From Lepidurus packardi (taxonomy: Eukaryota > Arthropoda > Branchiopoda > Notostraca > Triopsidae), in the NCBI GenBank assembly GCA_023053545.1, contig JAKZAN010000004.1:496001-560000 (forward strand): a stretch of DNA of 64,000 bases, in the 5' to 3' direction. The notes beneath the pieces are model-generated. The model searched no databases. It was not told the DNA's origin and saw only the letters and a program-made list of their open reading frames with translations. Of the stretch, positions 34,551 to 44,875 are shown piece after piece. A program made the position numbers and the translations under genes. Position 1 is the first letter of the stretch. Each line of letters opens with the position of its first letter.

Positions 34551-34735
34551 CAGCGATTCTCAAACTGAGCGCCGCGGCTCCTGGTGCCCCGCAATGGGCT
34601 AGTAGGGGCGCCGCTACAGATGCCTATAATCTGCGCACTGCAGCTATTGGATAGGTCTATGTTCTGGGGGGCTCCGCGGCGAATTGGGGATACAGTGTTA
34701 GTGCGCCGCAAACGAAAAAGTTTGAAAAGCACAAG
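34551..34735. mobile_element. hAT-type MITE, possible
   Basis: It starts CAGCGATTCTCAAACTGAGC and ends AAAAGTTTGAAAAGCAC, an inverted match of about 12 bp with mismatches. The outer ends have the CAG-CTCAAACT look of hAT MITEs. A partial copy sits at 30460-30610. The target duplication is not clear. Confidence 0.45.
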
Positions 34736-35136
34736 AAATATGAAAAACACGACTTTAATATTCTTATGTTGGACATTTCGATATCCACTTTAAATAAGCG
34801 CACAAATAAATTCAGTATTTAATATAACATAGGTGACGTTTCACGTAATTACGCTGTGCACGTTATGGATTAGCTATGGACGTTTTTCATGCCCAGACCT
34901 TGTTTCGTGTCATGACCAAGCTAAAAGCAGTGTTGACCCAACGCGTGGGATGACGATGACCTGAGATCGTTTGTCTTTTCGTGTGGAGAAAGTGCTTGGA
35001 CCTAAACACATAATGAGCTACCAAATATTGTGAGGGTTTAAAACATTGTCCTTGAGTTCGTTTGGAAGGGAAAGGTTTTACCAACAACGAAAGGGTTAAC
35101 CCCTCCCGTCAGTACATATGTGATTCTAAAGTCAAG

Positions 35137-35144
35137 TATATAAG
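35137..35144 (+). promoter_or_regulatory. TATA box of cuticle gene 7
   Basis: TATATAAG 93 bp upstream of the ATG, a weaker form than in the neighbouring genes. Confidence 0.55.
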
Positions 35145-35229
35145 GACTGCAATGGATGCTAAACTTCAGTCCAACACTTGCCTCCTTCCACCAACCAGCT
35201 CTTCCACTACTAGCAGTACCCAAGTCAAC

Positions 35230-35876
35230 ATGAAGTTTTTCATTCTTGCCGCCCTCTTAGCAGCTGCTGCAGCTGGAACCATCCCTTACGGTTCCGTTCA
35301 CACCGAAGCCATGTCTTATGGCGCCGGTCATAGAGAAGCTACCCCTAAAGTGCACGCTACCATTTTGAGCGAATCCGATACCCGCAACGAGGACGGCAGC
35401 TCGAGCTTTAGGTAACTATTACAATTTCTAATTTTTTAAAAGCTTCTGATAAATATTCTTTGTTCGATAGTTACGCCAGCTCCGATTCCATTAACCGAGA
35501 AGAAAAGCAGCACCAAAAGCAAACCGGTACGGGAGCCGGCACTGTCAACCAAGGATCGACCCAATACGTAGCACCTGACGGCCAACAGATCTCCATGTCC
35601 TGGGTTTCCGACGAGAACGGATTCCGTCCAACAGGAGAACACTTGCCCACTCCTCCTCCCATTCCGGCCGAGATTGCTGCCATGCTCCCTACTCTCCCTA
35701 GACTCACCCACGAACAACTGTATGGTGGTGCTGCTTATGCTGCTCCTGGTATGACAGCCTATGCTGCTCCCAAGTACGAAACTCCACGAGTTGTAGTTCC
35801 TATGTACGAAGCTCCCAAGTACCAGGTTCCCACTGCTCCGGTTCCTGCGCCCACCATTTACAAGAAGACATACTAA
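35230..35876 (+). CDS. RR-1-type cuticle protein (cuticle gene 7, cluster II)
   Basis: Exons 35230-35411 and 35471-35876, 195 residues. The signal peptide is MKFFILAALLAAAAAGTI. The spacer has a charged insertion (GAGHREATPKVHATILSE) not seen in gene 6. The core is SYASSDSINREE, GTVNQGSTQYVAPDG, MSWVSDENGFRPTGEHLP with VSDENG in place of VADENG. The tail has PKYETPRVVVPMYEAPKYQV and ends IYKKTY. An upstream ATG in the same frame (35062) is in the 5' flank before the TATA box and is not used. Confidence 0.9.
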
Positions 35877-36720
35877 ACATACTAAAATAATTATATTCCT
35901 CGATTATGACTACAATATATGCTTTATACATGAAAGAAAATAAACAATTTTAAACATCAAACACAAATTGTCCAACCTTCCATTCTGAGCGAAAACAAGT
36001 TCTACTTGAATTCACGTCGAACGTAAACATGCGAAAATAAACACAGACTTGCTAGGTACCGACATCAGAAAGACGGACTCGATAAATCAATAAAAACGAA
36101 CTACAACCATGAAAAAGGAGTGACCATATATAAGTCTAACCTTCAAGCTACCTTATTCTATACTTACAGGTACAAGATTGGTACAAAGCGTCAGTGTAAA
36201 TCTTGGATTATATGGATTATATTGGATTATATGCTCTAAATATAGCTTGCAAATTTAATTTCCTAATAATTTAGTAAGGAAAGAGAAAAAAAATGTCTAA
36301 GGAAGTAACATAACTAAAAAATAAATAAAAAAGCATAACAAACGAGAACGATGGCGTTAAAAGTCTTATCTCGGACTCTTTGATATCCACTTCAAAGAAG
36401 CGCAAAAAAATAAGTCAGTACTTGATTCAGGAGGTTAAGTTTCGCTTTCTCCATTAGCTATGGACGTTTTGCAGGCTTCGACCTTAGTTTCACGATAAAG
36501 TCAAAAGCAGGTATTCTACCAAAGCTTGGGATGATGATCAGTTGAGATCGATTGGCTTTTCGGAATCGAAAGTACTTCGACCTAAAGAGATAATGATCTT
36601 CTAAATATTGTGGAGCTTCACAAGCCTGTCCTTGACCTCGTTTGGAATGGAAAGGGTCTTACTAACAAGGAAAGGAGTGTAAGCCTTCCGGATAACGGGA
36701 AAACGTTTTCTACAGTGAAG

Positions 36721-36727
36721 TATAAAA
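36721..36727 (+). promoter_or_regulatory. TATA box of cuticle gene 8
   Basis: TATAAAA 93 bp upstream of the ATG. Confidence 0.6.
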
Positions 36728-36813
36728 CGAGTTGTAGCGAAAGGGAAACTTCACTTCAACACTTGCAGCCTTCCAAGAACCAGCTCGTTCACTGCCAGTA
36801 CTACAGAGTCAAG

Positions 36814-37456
36814 ATGAAGTTCTTCGTTATCGCTGCCTTTCTAGCTGTAGCTGCGGCTGGAACCATACCTTACGGTCCCGCTCAAACCGGCGCCATCTCT
36901 TACGGCGCCGGTCAAACCGGAGCCCAAATGGCGACCATCCTGAGCGAGTCTGATATCCGTAACGAGGACGGTAGCTCCAGGTTTAGGTAACTGTTACTAA
37001 TTCACGGCGTGTCTTTTTTTTTTTTTACTAATTTATCCAACGTTTGATAGTTTCACGAGCTCCGATTCCATCGCCCGAGACGAAAGCCAGCATCAAAAGC
37101 AAATGGGTACGGGAGTCGGCACTGTCAACCAAGGATCCAGCCAATATGTAGCACCTGATGGCCAGCAGATCTCCACGTCCTGGGTTGCTGACGAGAACGG
37201 ATTCCAGCCTTCAGGAAGCCATTTACCCACTCCTCCTCCCATTCCGGCTGAAATTGCTGCTATGCTCCCTACTCTCCCTAGACTCACCCACGAGCAATTG
37301 TACGGTGGTGCTGCTTACGCTGCTCCTAGTATGACAGCTTATGCCGCTCCCAAGTACGAAACTCCACGAGTTGAAGTTCCTAAGTACGACGCTCCCAGGT
37401 ACCAGGTTCCTACTGCTCCAGTTCCTACCCCCACTTTGTACAGAAAGACTTACTAA
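36814..37456 (+). CDS. RR-1-type cuticle protein (cuticle gene 8, cluster II)
   Basis: Exons 36814-36986 and 37051-37456, 192 residues. The signal peptide is MKFFVIAAFLAVAAAGTI; the spacer (GAISYGAGQTGAQ) is almost that of gene 6. The core is SFTSSDSIARDE, GTVNQGSSQYVAPDG, TSWVADENGFQPSGSHLP. The tail (AAPSMTAYAAPKYETPRVEV, ending LYRKTY) is closest to gene 7, so the gene looks like a mosaic: exon 1 and core most like gene 6, tail most like gene 7. A poly-T tract lies in the intron. Confidence 0.9.
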
Positions 37457-38455
37457 ACTAATTCTTACTTGTAAAGCTTTAAACATAACTTTTATAAATG
37501 CAAGTAAATACACCATTTTCAACAACAAGTAAACAAGCTTAACCTTCTATTCCGAGCGTAAGTAACCCATCTCAGTTCAAGTCAAACGTAAACATGCGAA
37601 AATAAGACAGGCTTGCTAGGTACCGTTACCATAAAGACGGACTCGGCAAATCCAAAAGAAGGAACAAGAACCATGAAAACCGAGCGCCCATATAGCCTTA
37701 ACCTTTATTACCGGGAAGCAAGGTGAATTAAACATAGGATTCGTTCGAAACTTGAGTTCCGCTCCAAATATAGCAATCACATTTTAACTTACGGATAAAA
37801 AACTAACGAGAAGCAAATAACTAAGGAAGTAATACAACTAAAGAAGAAAAAACATACTAAAAGCACAAAAAATTAAACTACGAAAGTAACAAGAGTCATA
37901 TCCGGGCCATTTGGAAACCGCTTTCAAAATCATAAAAATAAATTTAGTATTTTATACAAAAGCAGTGACATTTCCCTGCTTATAGGCGTTTTTCAAGCCT
38001 TGACCTGGTCTAGGCTTGAAAATTTAACTTCTCAATAATTAAATAAGGAAAGACAACAAATTAACTAAGAATATAATATAATACAAATAGAAAGAAAGAA
38101 AAAACCGCAAAAAAGAAAACGACGTTAATAATCTTATCTCGAAGACATTTCTTATCCATTTCAAGAAAAGCGCAAAAATGAATTCAGCATGTAATACAAC
38201 AGAGGTGACATTTCCCTTTCTCCGTTATCTATGGTTTTTCAGACCCTGACCTTGTCTATTGTCACGTTTAAGTTACGAGCCGTGTTGCAGTAACGTGTGG
38301 GATGACCTGAGATCGTTTGGCTTTTCGTGTCGCGAAAGTGCTGACTTCGACCTAAGCACAATCTTCTAGATACTGTGAAGCTCGAAAAACATGTCCTAGA
38401 AGTCGCTGAGAATGAAAGGGTTTAACAGCAAGGCGTGTCTACCCTTAGGATACCG

Positions 38456-38790
38456 GTAAATTACTACTTCTGAAGTGAAGTATGGAAGGAGCTGTAGTAA
38501 AAGGAAAACTTCAGTCCAACAATGGCATCCTTTCATCAACTTGCTCGCCCACCCCCAGTAGTACCGCGTCAATACGAAGATCAAGCCAATGGGCTGCCCC
38601 TGACGGCCAGAAGATGTCTCCGTCCTGGATCGCTGACGAGAACGGTTTCCGTTCAACAGGAAACCATCTGCCCATTCCTTCTCCAGTACCTGCCGAGAAT
38701 GCTGCCATGTTACAGACTCTGCCTGAAGTACGAAGCACCCATTGTTCCAGTACATACGCACATGGACCATAGGCCCTCTGCCTAAAATAC
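38456..38790 (+). pseudogene. Cuticle pseudogene: 5' UTR fused to exon 2
   Basis: The 5' UTR (CTTCAGTCCAACAATGGCAT, matching gene 9's leader) runs directly into the middle of exon 2 (QWAAPDGQKMSPSWIADENG, then PIPSPVPAENAAML). Signal peptide, spacer, intron and first part of the core are missing. The tail is frameshifted, but the 3' UTR matches gene 9 for about 100 bp (38787-38880 against 40402-40495). The 96-codon open frame starting at 38482 has no signal peptide and is unlikely to make cuticle protein. Confidence 0.85.
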
Positions 38791-39366
38791 TCCCTTGCCT
38801 AACTGGCAAATTATATTTGTTTAGTACAAAACGACAATACACAAATCTAGATCAAATCAGAATTTTCCAAAAACCAAAAAAAATCCTTTCACGAACTACG
38901 AGTTTATATTCGTTATTTTTTACTCCCGACTGATTAGAATCGTTAGAACATGAATTTAACCCAACGTTTCAAAACACTTCCATAAACCTTAAGAAAAAAT
39001 AGCCACAAAAACTATCAGGACTAATATAAGGTGTTTACACCCATCTTCTATGAATCTATGGTCAATTGCTCAAGTGACCGACATACATTTCTTGATCAAT
39101 TTCGTTGTTCCTTGACGTCTTTTGTACCTCGGCAGCCACCATTTGGTAAACGAGAGGTTGTTTCACTTTCAAATTATAGTTATGTTATACATAAGTTGAC
39201 TTTACTCTCAACATTTTGTCTAATGCAATGATTTGCCGATCAAAAGAAGCCGATTTCTATCGCCGATTTTGACCAGAAAAATTCATGTTAATTAGAAATA
39301 CAGGAGGTCGTGTGGTAATAGATTTGACCTTAGGCGTTCCTCCGACTATCTCATCCTGCTTGGTAA

Positions 39367-39655
39367 TGTTAACTTTAGATAAGACAAAGTATCGGACTAA
39401 AGAAGCTAACACAGCGTCCTGGGCAAGTTCGGGCAATTTTAAAAATAGGTGTATACTACAAATTTACGAGTAAATACTTTGGAATTTGTTGCTATATTGA
39501 CGAAGAAATATTTTACGAGGCTACATTATTCAACTTGGTAGCTTTAATTTTAGATAAGACAGCCCAAGTATTGGACTAAATATGTTAACAAAGCGTCCTG
39601 AATAAGTTTTGGCAATTTTCTAAAATACACAGTACATTGACGAGTAAATATTTTC
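39367..39655 (+). repeat. Tandem duplication, about 115-bp units 173 bp apart
   Basis: TTTAGATAAGACA, GGACTAAA, ACAGCGTCCTG-like and ACGAGTAAATA recur in order at 39369-39476 and 39548-39649, upstream of cuticle gene 9. Confidence 0.6.
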
Positions 39656-39742
39656 CCCAGGAGCAGCTGACGTTGACCTTGACCTGGTTCGGAATGAAAG
39701 GGTGATCTCCCCTCCCGTCAACACATGCATCCAAAAGTCAAG

Positions 39743-39750
39743 TATAAAAA
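39743..39750 (+). promoter_or_regulatory. TATA box of cuticle gene 9
   Basis: TATAAAAA 94 bp upstream of the ATG. Confidence 0.6.
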
Positions 39751-39836
39751 GGCCGGCAACGAAAGGGAAACTTCAGTCTAACACTTGCATCCTTCCATCA
39801 AGCAACTCCTTCACTACTAGCAATACCCTAGTCAAC

Positions 39837-40407
39837 ATGAAGTTTTTCATTCTTGCCGCCCTCTTAGCAGTAGCTGCAGCTGGAACCATCCCTTACGGTC
39901 CCACTCAACCCGAAACGCTCCCTTACGGCGCCGGTCGAAGAGAAGCCGAGCATGCCACCATCTTGAGCCAGTCCGATGTCCGCAACCAGGACGGCAGTTC
40001 AAGCTTTAGGTAAGTTGATACTATTTCCCTTGTTCTGACAAGTATTTGCTTTCACTACAAGTTGTTTTGTTCTTCGACGTGACAGTTTCGCCAGCTCGGA
40101 TTCCATCAACCGAGAAGAAGCACTGTCGCAAAGGCAAATCGGCAAAGAATACGGCACTGTCAGCAAGGGATCCACACAATGGGTTGCCCCTGACGGCCAG
40201 AAGATGTCCATGTCCTGGGTCGCTGACGAGAACGGATTCCAACCCACAGGAGAACATCTGCCCACTCCTCCTCCGGTACCTGCAGAGATTGCTGCCATGC
40301 TACTGACTCTGCCTAAGCACTCTAACGAACAATCGTACGGCACTGCTGCTTATGCTGCGCCAAAGTACGAAGCACCTATTGTTCCAGTACATAGGCCCTC
40401 TTACTAA
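39837..40407 (+). CDS. RR-1-type cuticle protein (cuticle gene 9, cluster II)
   Basis: Exons 39837-40009 and 40086-40407, 164 residues, the shortest in cluster II. The signal peptide is MKFFILAALLAVAAAGTI, then LPYGAGRREAEHATILSQ. The core is SFASSDSINREEALSQRQIG, GTVSKGSTQWVAPDGQKM and SMSWVADENGFQPTGEHLPT; the VSKGSTQW variant is shared only with the 38456 pseudogene. The tail is cut to YAAPKYEAPIVPVHRPSY with none of the PRVE repeats. Gene 9 is therefore the likely parent or sister of the pseudogene. Confidence 0.9.
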
Positions 40408-40459
40408 AATACTCCCTTGCCTAACTGGCAAATTATATTTTTTTAGAACAAAACGACAA

Positions 40460-41260
40460 TACGCAAATCTAGATCAAATCAGAATTTTTTAGTTGACTGG
40501 ATGACTTTAAATGTAAATGATACTACTGACAGCTATCCATGACCACCACGAACAAATGTATCGAAATCCATCAATAGAAATGAATTTAAAGAGAATCTCA
40601 TTCTAAAAATACCCATAAGATGTCATTATTCAAAAGCGAACCCCAAACCTATTCGTTCTAATAAGAGTATGTCTAATAGGAGTATACTTTGATAAGATTC
40701 CAAGTTAACAAGTGTATGGGTTTACGGTTAGCACGCCAGATATATCTTTATCACAAGTACATATCGAAAAGTCTTCAATAAGCTCTGTACATTGCTTAAT
40801 TCTTGCATAATGAAGTTAATTCATAACTCATAATTATGAAAAGTTACAGCAAGTTGGAAAACAAATTGATCCGTAGAAAGTTATAACAAAGCGAGGCAAA
40901 CAACTCATTCTAATCTAAAGCTTTTAAACACCGAGGGTGCGATGTGTCAAACAAACATGGCTAGTATCACCACATGTAATTGCAAAATACAGAATACTTT
41001 TTTTTTTATAAAACCGCAGTGCCTGCCTTTGCTCATCATTTGAATCTACTCGCTCAAACCCTACGCGTTTTGTCTTTGAGATGAACATACGCATAATTAA
41101 AACTGTTCCAAACTGAAAAACAATAATATTTATTGCAAGATACCCTTGTCCTTGACATAGATCGAATATTAAGGGTACCGATGCACCGCATTTGATGTAC
41201 ACCCATCAGCAAGAGCCTCGTCGATATCGGTACTCTCCCCCTAAGGTCGAAAGCAGGACA
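40460..41260. other. Intergenic, nothing recognised
   Basis: AT-rich; open frames here are short and show no domain features. Confidence 0.4.
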
Positions 41261-41264
41261 GTAG

Positions 41265-41928
41265 GGCTGTGTTTCCACTGCGAACGCGGGTTGAGTCAAC
41301 TCGCGTCCCCATTGGCCCATGTACTATTCAATCTGGTTAGGGTTGAAATCGATATAAGTTATAATTGGAGACTACGTATCGTTGTATTGCATCCACTGAT
41401 ATAATACTACGCAAGGAAAATTGTAAACAAAAACATATCAGTGTCTCTCGAAAGATGAATAAGGAATCTTGTTTCTTCCACTTCCCATATAAGATCTTTC
41501 CTTTTGGGGTCAGCCATAATTGCACGAAAATGAGCAGAACTAAAGTAAACCTCGCTTGCCGGTAGAAAACTTAATAAAAAATTCACCTGTTACTTCAAAG
41601 CAAAAAAGTAAGAAAGGATAATATTGCTTAAAATACCTTTCTATGTGACAATGTACAGCTATTGTATACAATATATCTAACTTGAAATGTGTTTGCGAAC
41701 GAAAATGGTGAAAATGTGTGAACGCTTGAAGGATTTGTTTATACCGAACCACGACTCCACCTATAGCACCCAGACGCGAACCGTCCAGCAACTCTCTTCT
41801 GTTGGGTTCAACCCTGATCCGAACTGGAGTTGAACAACCCTTCCCAAACTGGGGAAACAGGTTGAGTTCAAGAACACGGGTTGAAATCCCACTTCAACCC
41901 GAGTTGAGACGGCAGTGGAAACACAGCC
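41265..41928. mobile_element. PIF/Harbinger-like non-autonomous element (MITE) at gene 10 promoter
   Basis: Perfect 17-bp terminal inverted repeats GGCTGTGTTTCCACTGC (41265-41281, 41912-41928), with TAG directly repeated on both flanks (41262-41264, 41929-41931). A 3-bp T-rich target duplication is typical of PIF/Harbinger. There is no transposase frame in the 664 bp. GGGTTGA/TCAACCC palindromic words recur inside both halves. The right end is only 102 bp upstream of the TATA box of gene 10. Confidence 0.7.
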
Positions 41929-42030
41929 TAGGTCGTTTCAAAGGGAGAGCGAGAGGGAGAGAGATTAAAAGAGAAAGGGGAAGTAATTTTTTTTTGGCTA
42001 AAGGCACAGTCGGTTGAAAAGAGAGTCTCG

Positions 42031-42038
42031 TATAAAAG
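42031..42038 (+). promoter_or_regulatory. TATA box of cuticle gene 10
   Basis: TATAAAAG 90 bp upstream of the ATG. Confidence 0.65.
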
Positions 42039-42120
42039 GACTGCAATGCAAGACGAAAGTTCAGTTCAACACTCGCATCTCTCAATCAACTAGATCGTTC
42101 ACTGTCAATAGTACTCAAAA

Positions 42121-43023
42121 ATGAGGTTCTTCATTCTCGCTGCCTTTGTGGCTGTTGCTGCAGCTGGAACGGTCCGTTACGGTCCGTTGGAAGTAGAATC
42201 CGACAGAGCTACCATTCAGTCCCAATCTGATATCCGCAACTTGGACGGCAGCTCCAGCTTCAGGTAACCTAAGCTTAACTTGAACGCTTTTTAAAAAATT
42301 TTCTTTCAAAAATTTTTATTTTTACGATTTTTTACGAAATTTTTACGAAATTTTTACGATTTCTATCTCTGATTCAACAGTTTCGACAGCTCTGATAGCG
42401 TACACCGAGAAGAAAGTCAGTCCCAGAAGCACGTTGGCGAAGGAACCGGTACTGTGAACCAAGGAGCAACCCACTGGACATCACCTGACGGTCAACAGTT
42501 CTCCATGTCCTGGGTTGCTGACGAAAACGGATTCCGGCCCGTGGGAGACCATTTGCCCACTCCTCCTCCAGTACCGGCCGAAATTGCTGCCATGCTGCCC
42601 TCTCTCCCTAAACTCTCCTTCGAACAATTGTATGGCGGTGCTGCTCATACTGCATCTAGCATGACTTCTTATTCTGCTCCTAAATACGAAACTCCCCGCG
42701 TAGAAACTCCTAAATACGAAACTCCACGAACAGAAACGCCTAAATACGAAGCTCCACGAGTTGAAACCCCTACATATGAAGCTCCTAAGTACGTAGCTCC
42801 CCGAGTTGAAACGCCTAGGTATGAAGCTCCACTTATGGAAGCACCTAAATACGAAGCTCCACTTATGGAAATGCCAAAATACGAAGTTCCTAAGTACGTA
42901 GCTCCACGAGTTGAAACACCCAGGTATGAAGCTCCCCGAATGGAAACTCCTAAATATCAAGCTCCCATGTACCACCGTCCTGCACCTGTTGCTCGTAAAC
43001 ACCATGCAGCCCCAGCTTACTAA
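42121..43023 (+). CDS. RR-1-type cuticle protein with expanded repeat tail (cuticle gene 10)
   Basis: Exons 42121-42263 and 42381-43023, 261 residues, the longest cuticle protein here. It starts MRFFILAAFVAVAAAGTVRY, with Arg at position 2 instead of Lys, and has a very short spacer. The core is SFDSSDSVHREE, GTVNQGATHWTSPDG, SMSWVADENGFRPVGDHLPT. The tail contains about a dozen PKYEAP/PRVETP-type pentapeptide pairs (about residues 155-245) and ends in a basic segment, RPAPVARKHHAAPAY, unlike the KTY ending of its neighbours. The intron has tandem TTTTTACGA units. It may have different cross-linking or hydration behaviour, but this is inference. Confidence 0.9.
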
Positions 43024-43186
43024 TTATTAAGCTTTCTTCTCTGAAACCCAAACCCTTGTAAAGCTTCTTGAAACAAGAAATACAGTTTTTATACAAAGCT
43101 AATCAAAAAATGAATTCGCTTATGTCTTCTTCCTATCAGTGTTAAAGTTCTCCGAAGTAATAACTTTGCTCGAGTCTTCCTATCTG

Positions 43187-43199
43187 CCGCTAGGTGGCG
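43187..43199 (+). promoter_or_regulatory. CTCF-like motif (candidate insulator site)
   Basis: CCGCTAGGTGGCG fits the animal CTCF core pattern (CCRSYAGRKGGCR) at every position. It lies 160 bp beyond cluster II and 400 bp before the EEF1AKMT1 remnant. A single motif match is weak evidence. Confidence 0.3.
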
Positions 43200-43601
43200 T
43201 AAGATGCTTCGTATTTGAACGCGCATGCTTTTGCGCCTAAAACGTCACATGCGCATAAAATGGCACACATGATAACTAAAAAATTAATCATTAATTTAAA
43301 GGCCACGATTATTAAATGCAGACAGTTTAAGCTTTGTGGAAGAGAGTTACCAATTATCTTGACTTCTCTCGCGTTGGAAAAAAAATTAAGTGATATTTTC
43401 CAAATTAATTAAGACACAAATTCTCTAAAAAAATGCATCGGTCCTGCCATTTATGTTCAAGAGTGCTTCTTTGGTACTGTCAGAAATTTTCTTTTTAGTA
43501 CTGTGACAATTTTTTTCTTTAAATCTCGCATACTTTTAGAACAGGAAGGTAAGCTATCTTGAAAGGCAATAAAGCCAAATGTCATCATGTATTTAATGTA
43601 A

Positions 43602-44875
43602 TTAATCCAAAAAAGAATCGATATCGTAATTTGTGAAACACCGAAACTCTTTGGCTAGATTCTTTTTATGCTTGTGGTAAAAACGCGAAGATGGACTAAC
43701 ACTGCGTAGGCGTTTAGCTAGCTCAATCATCACAGCTCCTGTTTTTCGTAACCATGTCTTTAAATCATATTTCTTTAGAAAGATAGAAGGTTTAAGTACC
43801 TGTGCACAGTATAATAGGACCCTTTGTAAGGTACCGTAGGGTAACAGCTGTTTTGGTCAGACAATCCTCTGATAGAAAAGGCGGATCAGCTACAAGTTCG
43901 AAAGAGGATCGAAACTCTCTTGGTAGATCCAAAGGAGAGCTGAAGTCGTACAAAATAGAGTCTTCTCCATAGGCTACGAAACGTGTGTCAAACTCGAGCA
44001 ACTAGACTATTCCATATTTTCTAACTTTTTATTCTAATCCAACTTTCGTTGTTTAAATTTAAAAGAATTTTTAGAATACTGCTGGACAGGGGCGTCGCGA
44101 GGGGGTTTCCATTGGGGGGGTGGAGACCTTAGTTTTACCGACTGTAGTTGACGATTTTACCGACTTGTATTATAGTTTCTATCTTATATTTTCTATCGAC
44201 TATTAAAGATTTAAACAGTTATTATCGTAGTTATTTCCTTTAATTTTTCGAGATTTATTGAATAGTACTCGTTTTATTTTCATTTTCCGAATTTTACCGA
44301 CGGCGACCCAAATTTTACCGAATCGGTTTTTGGCCAATTATTGGGGGGGTGGTGCACCCCCCCAAACCCCCCCCTCGCGACGCCCCTGCTGCTGGATTAT
44401 TTTGTTATTTACCATTCATATTTTCGAGTTTTGCTAAGCGAAGGGACCGATAAAGTGCAGGACAAGATACGCAAGCTATCCTCATTTCCGTATTAGATGG
44501 ATCGGCTTTTCCTAACCTCAAAATTTCCTTTACAAGCGTTTGACAGGTTTCGTCGTCATACCAAAACTGGCTGAGTTGCTACAAAAATGGACGATTACGA
44601 TTAGCATATAGCACACGTGTGAACGCGGCTAATGGAACAGCAATACTATTGCTGTTAAACTTAACCTATTGCCAAACTATCCTATTGCCAATAGGATAGA
44701 AATATAATAAAGTATAGAGACAAAGTTTTACCCAATCTTCATCTAGTTCGAGGTCAGCAGCTCGAATATCACTTTCCAAAGCGGCTTGCAATTGCCGATT
44801 TCGTTCCTCCTTTTCGCCCAAAAACGCCGTCAGAGCAGCCAACGTTTCTGGGGAAAGAGTTTCTTGGTCTTTCAT
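43602..44875 (-). pseudogene. EEF1AKMT1: EEF1A lysine methyltransferase 1 homologue with one in-frame stop
   Basis: Four exons, 44875-44732, 44578-44413, 44006-43800 and 43738-43602, agree in phase and total 217 sense codons, the usual size of EEF1AKMT1 (N6AMT2). The family methylates a lysine of translation factor eEF1A using S-adenosylmethionine. Recognisable parts are DEDWQLSQFWYDDETCQTLV, RIACVSCPALY, LLEFDTRFVAYGEDSILYDF, SSPLDLPREF, the catalytic ADPPFLSEDC and ILCTGAVM. The second codon of exon 3 (44004-44002) is TAG, where the family has Tyr. Every other residue and splice border looks normal, so inactivation is recent or the base is an error. Intron 2 carries a 302-bp MITE. It lies head to head with a broken CDC5L. 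Confidence 0.85.
44087..44388. mobile_element. hAT-type MITE, copy 1, in the EEF1AKMT1 intron
   Basis: Inverted ends CAGGGGCGTCGCGAGGGGG and CCTCGCGACGCCCCTG, flanked by a perfect 8-bp duplication CTGCTGGA (44079-44086, 44389-44396). The 302-bp interior has ATTTTACCGA/TCGGTAAA repeats and no coding. Removing it and one duplication copy would restore an intron of about 96 bp. Confidence 0.88.

Larger units (their letters stand above)
34290..38330 (+). repeat. Tandem cuticle units of cluster II
   Basis: A block beginning CATAAAGATGGACTCGGTAA and ending at the next gene's 3' UTR recurs at about 34290, 36070 and 37630. Each unit has an upstream block (AGCGCACAAATAAATTCAGT-like, then GATGACGATGACCTGAGATC-like) and one cuticle gene. 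A further partial unit starts near 38020 and leads into the pseudogene at 38456. Unit length is about 1.6-1.8 kb. Confidence 0.7.

Noticed and set aside
38396-38842. 148-codon minus-strand frame over the cuticle pseudogene
   Set aside because: Antisense to the recognisable cuticle exon 2 remnant; no independent features.
42481-43005. 174-codon minus-strand frame opposite cuticle gene 10
   Set aside because: Antisense shadow of the PKYEAP repeat; its Phe/Ser repetition mirrors the sense repeats.
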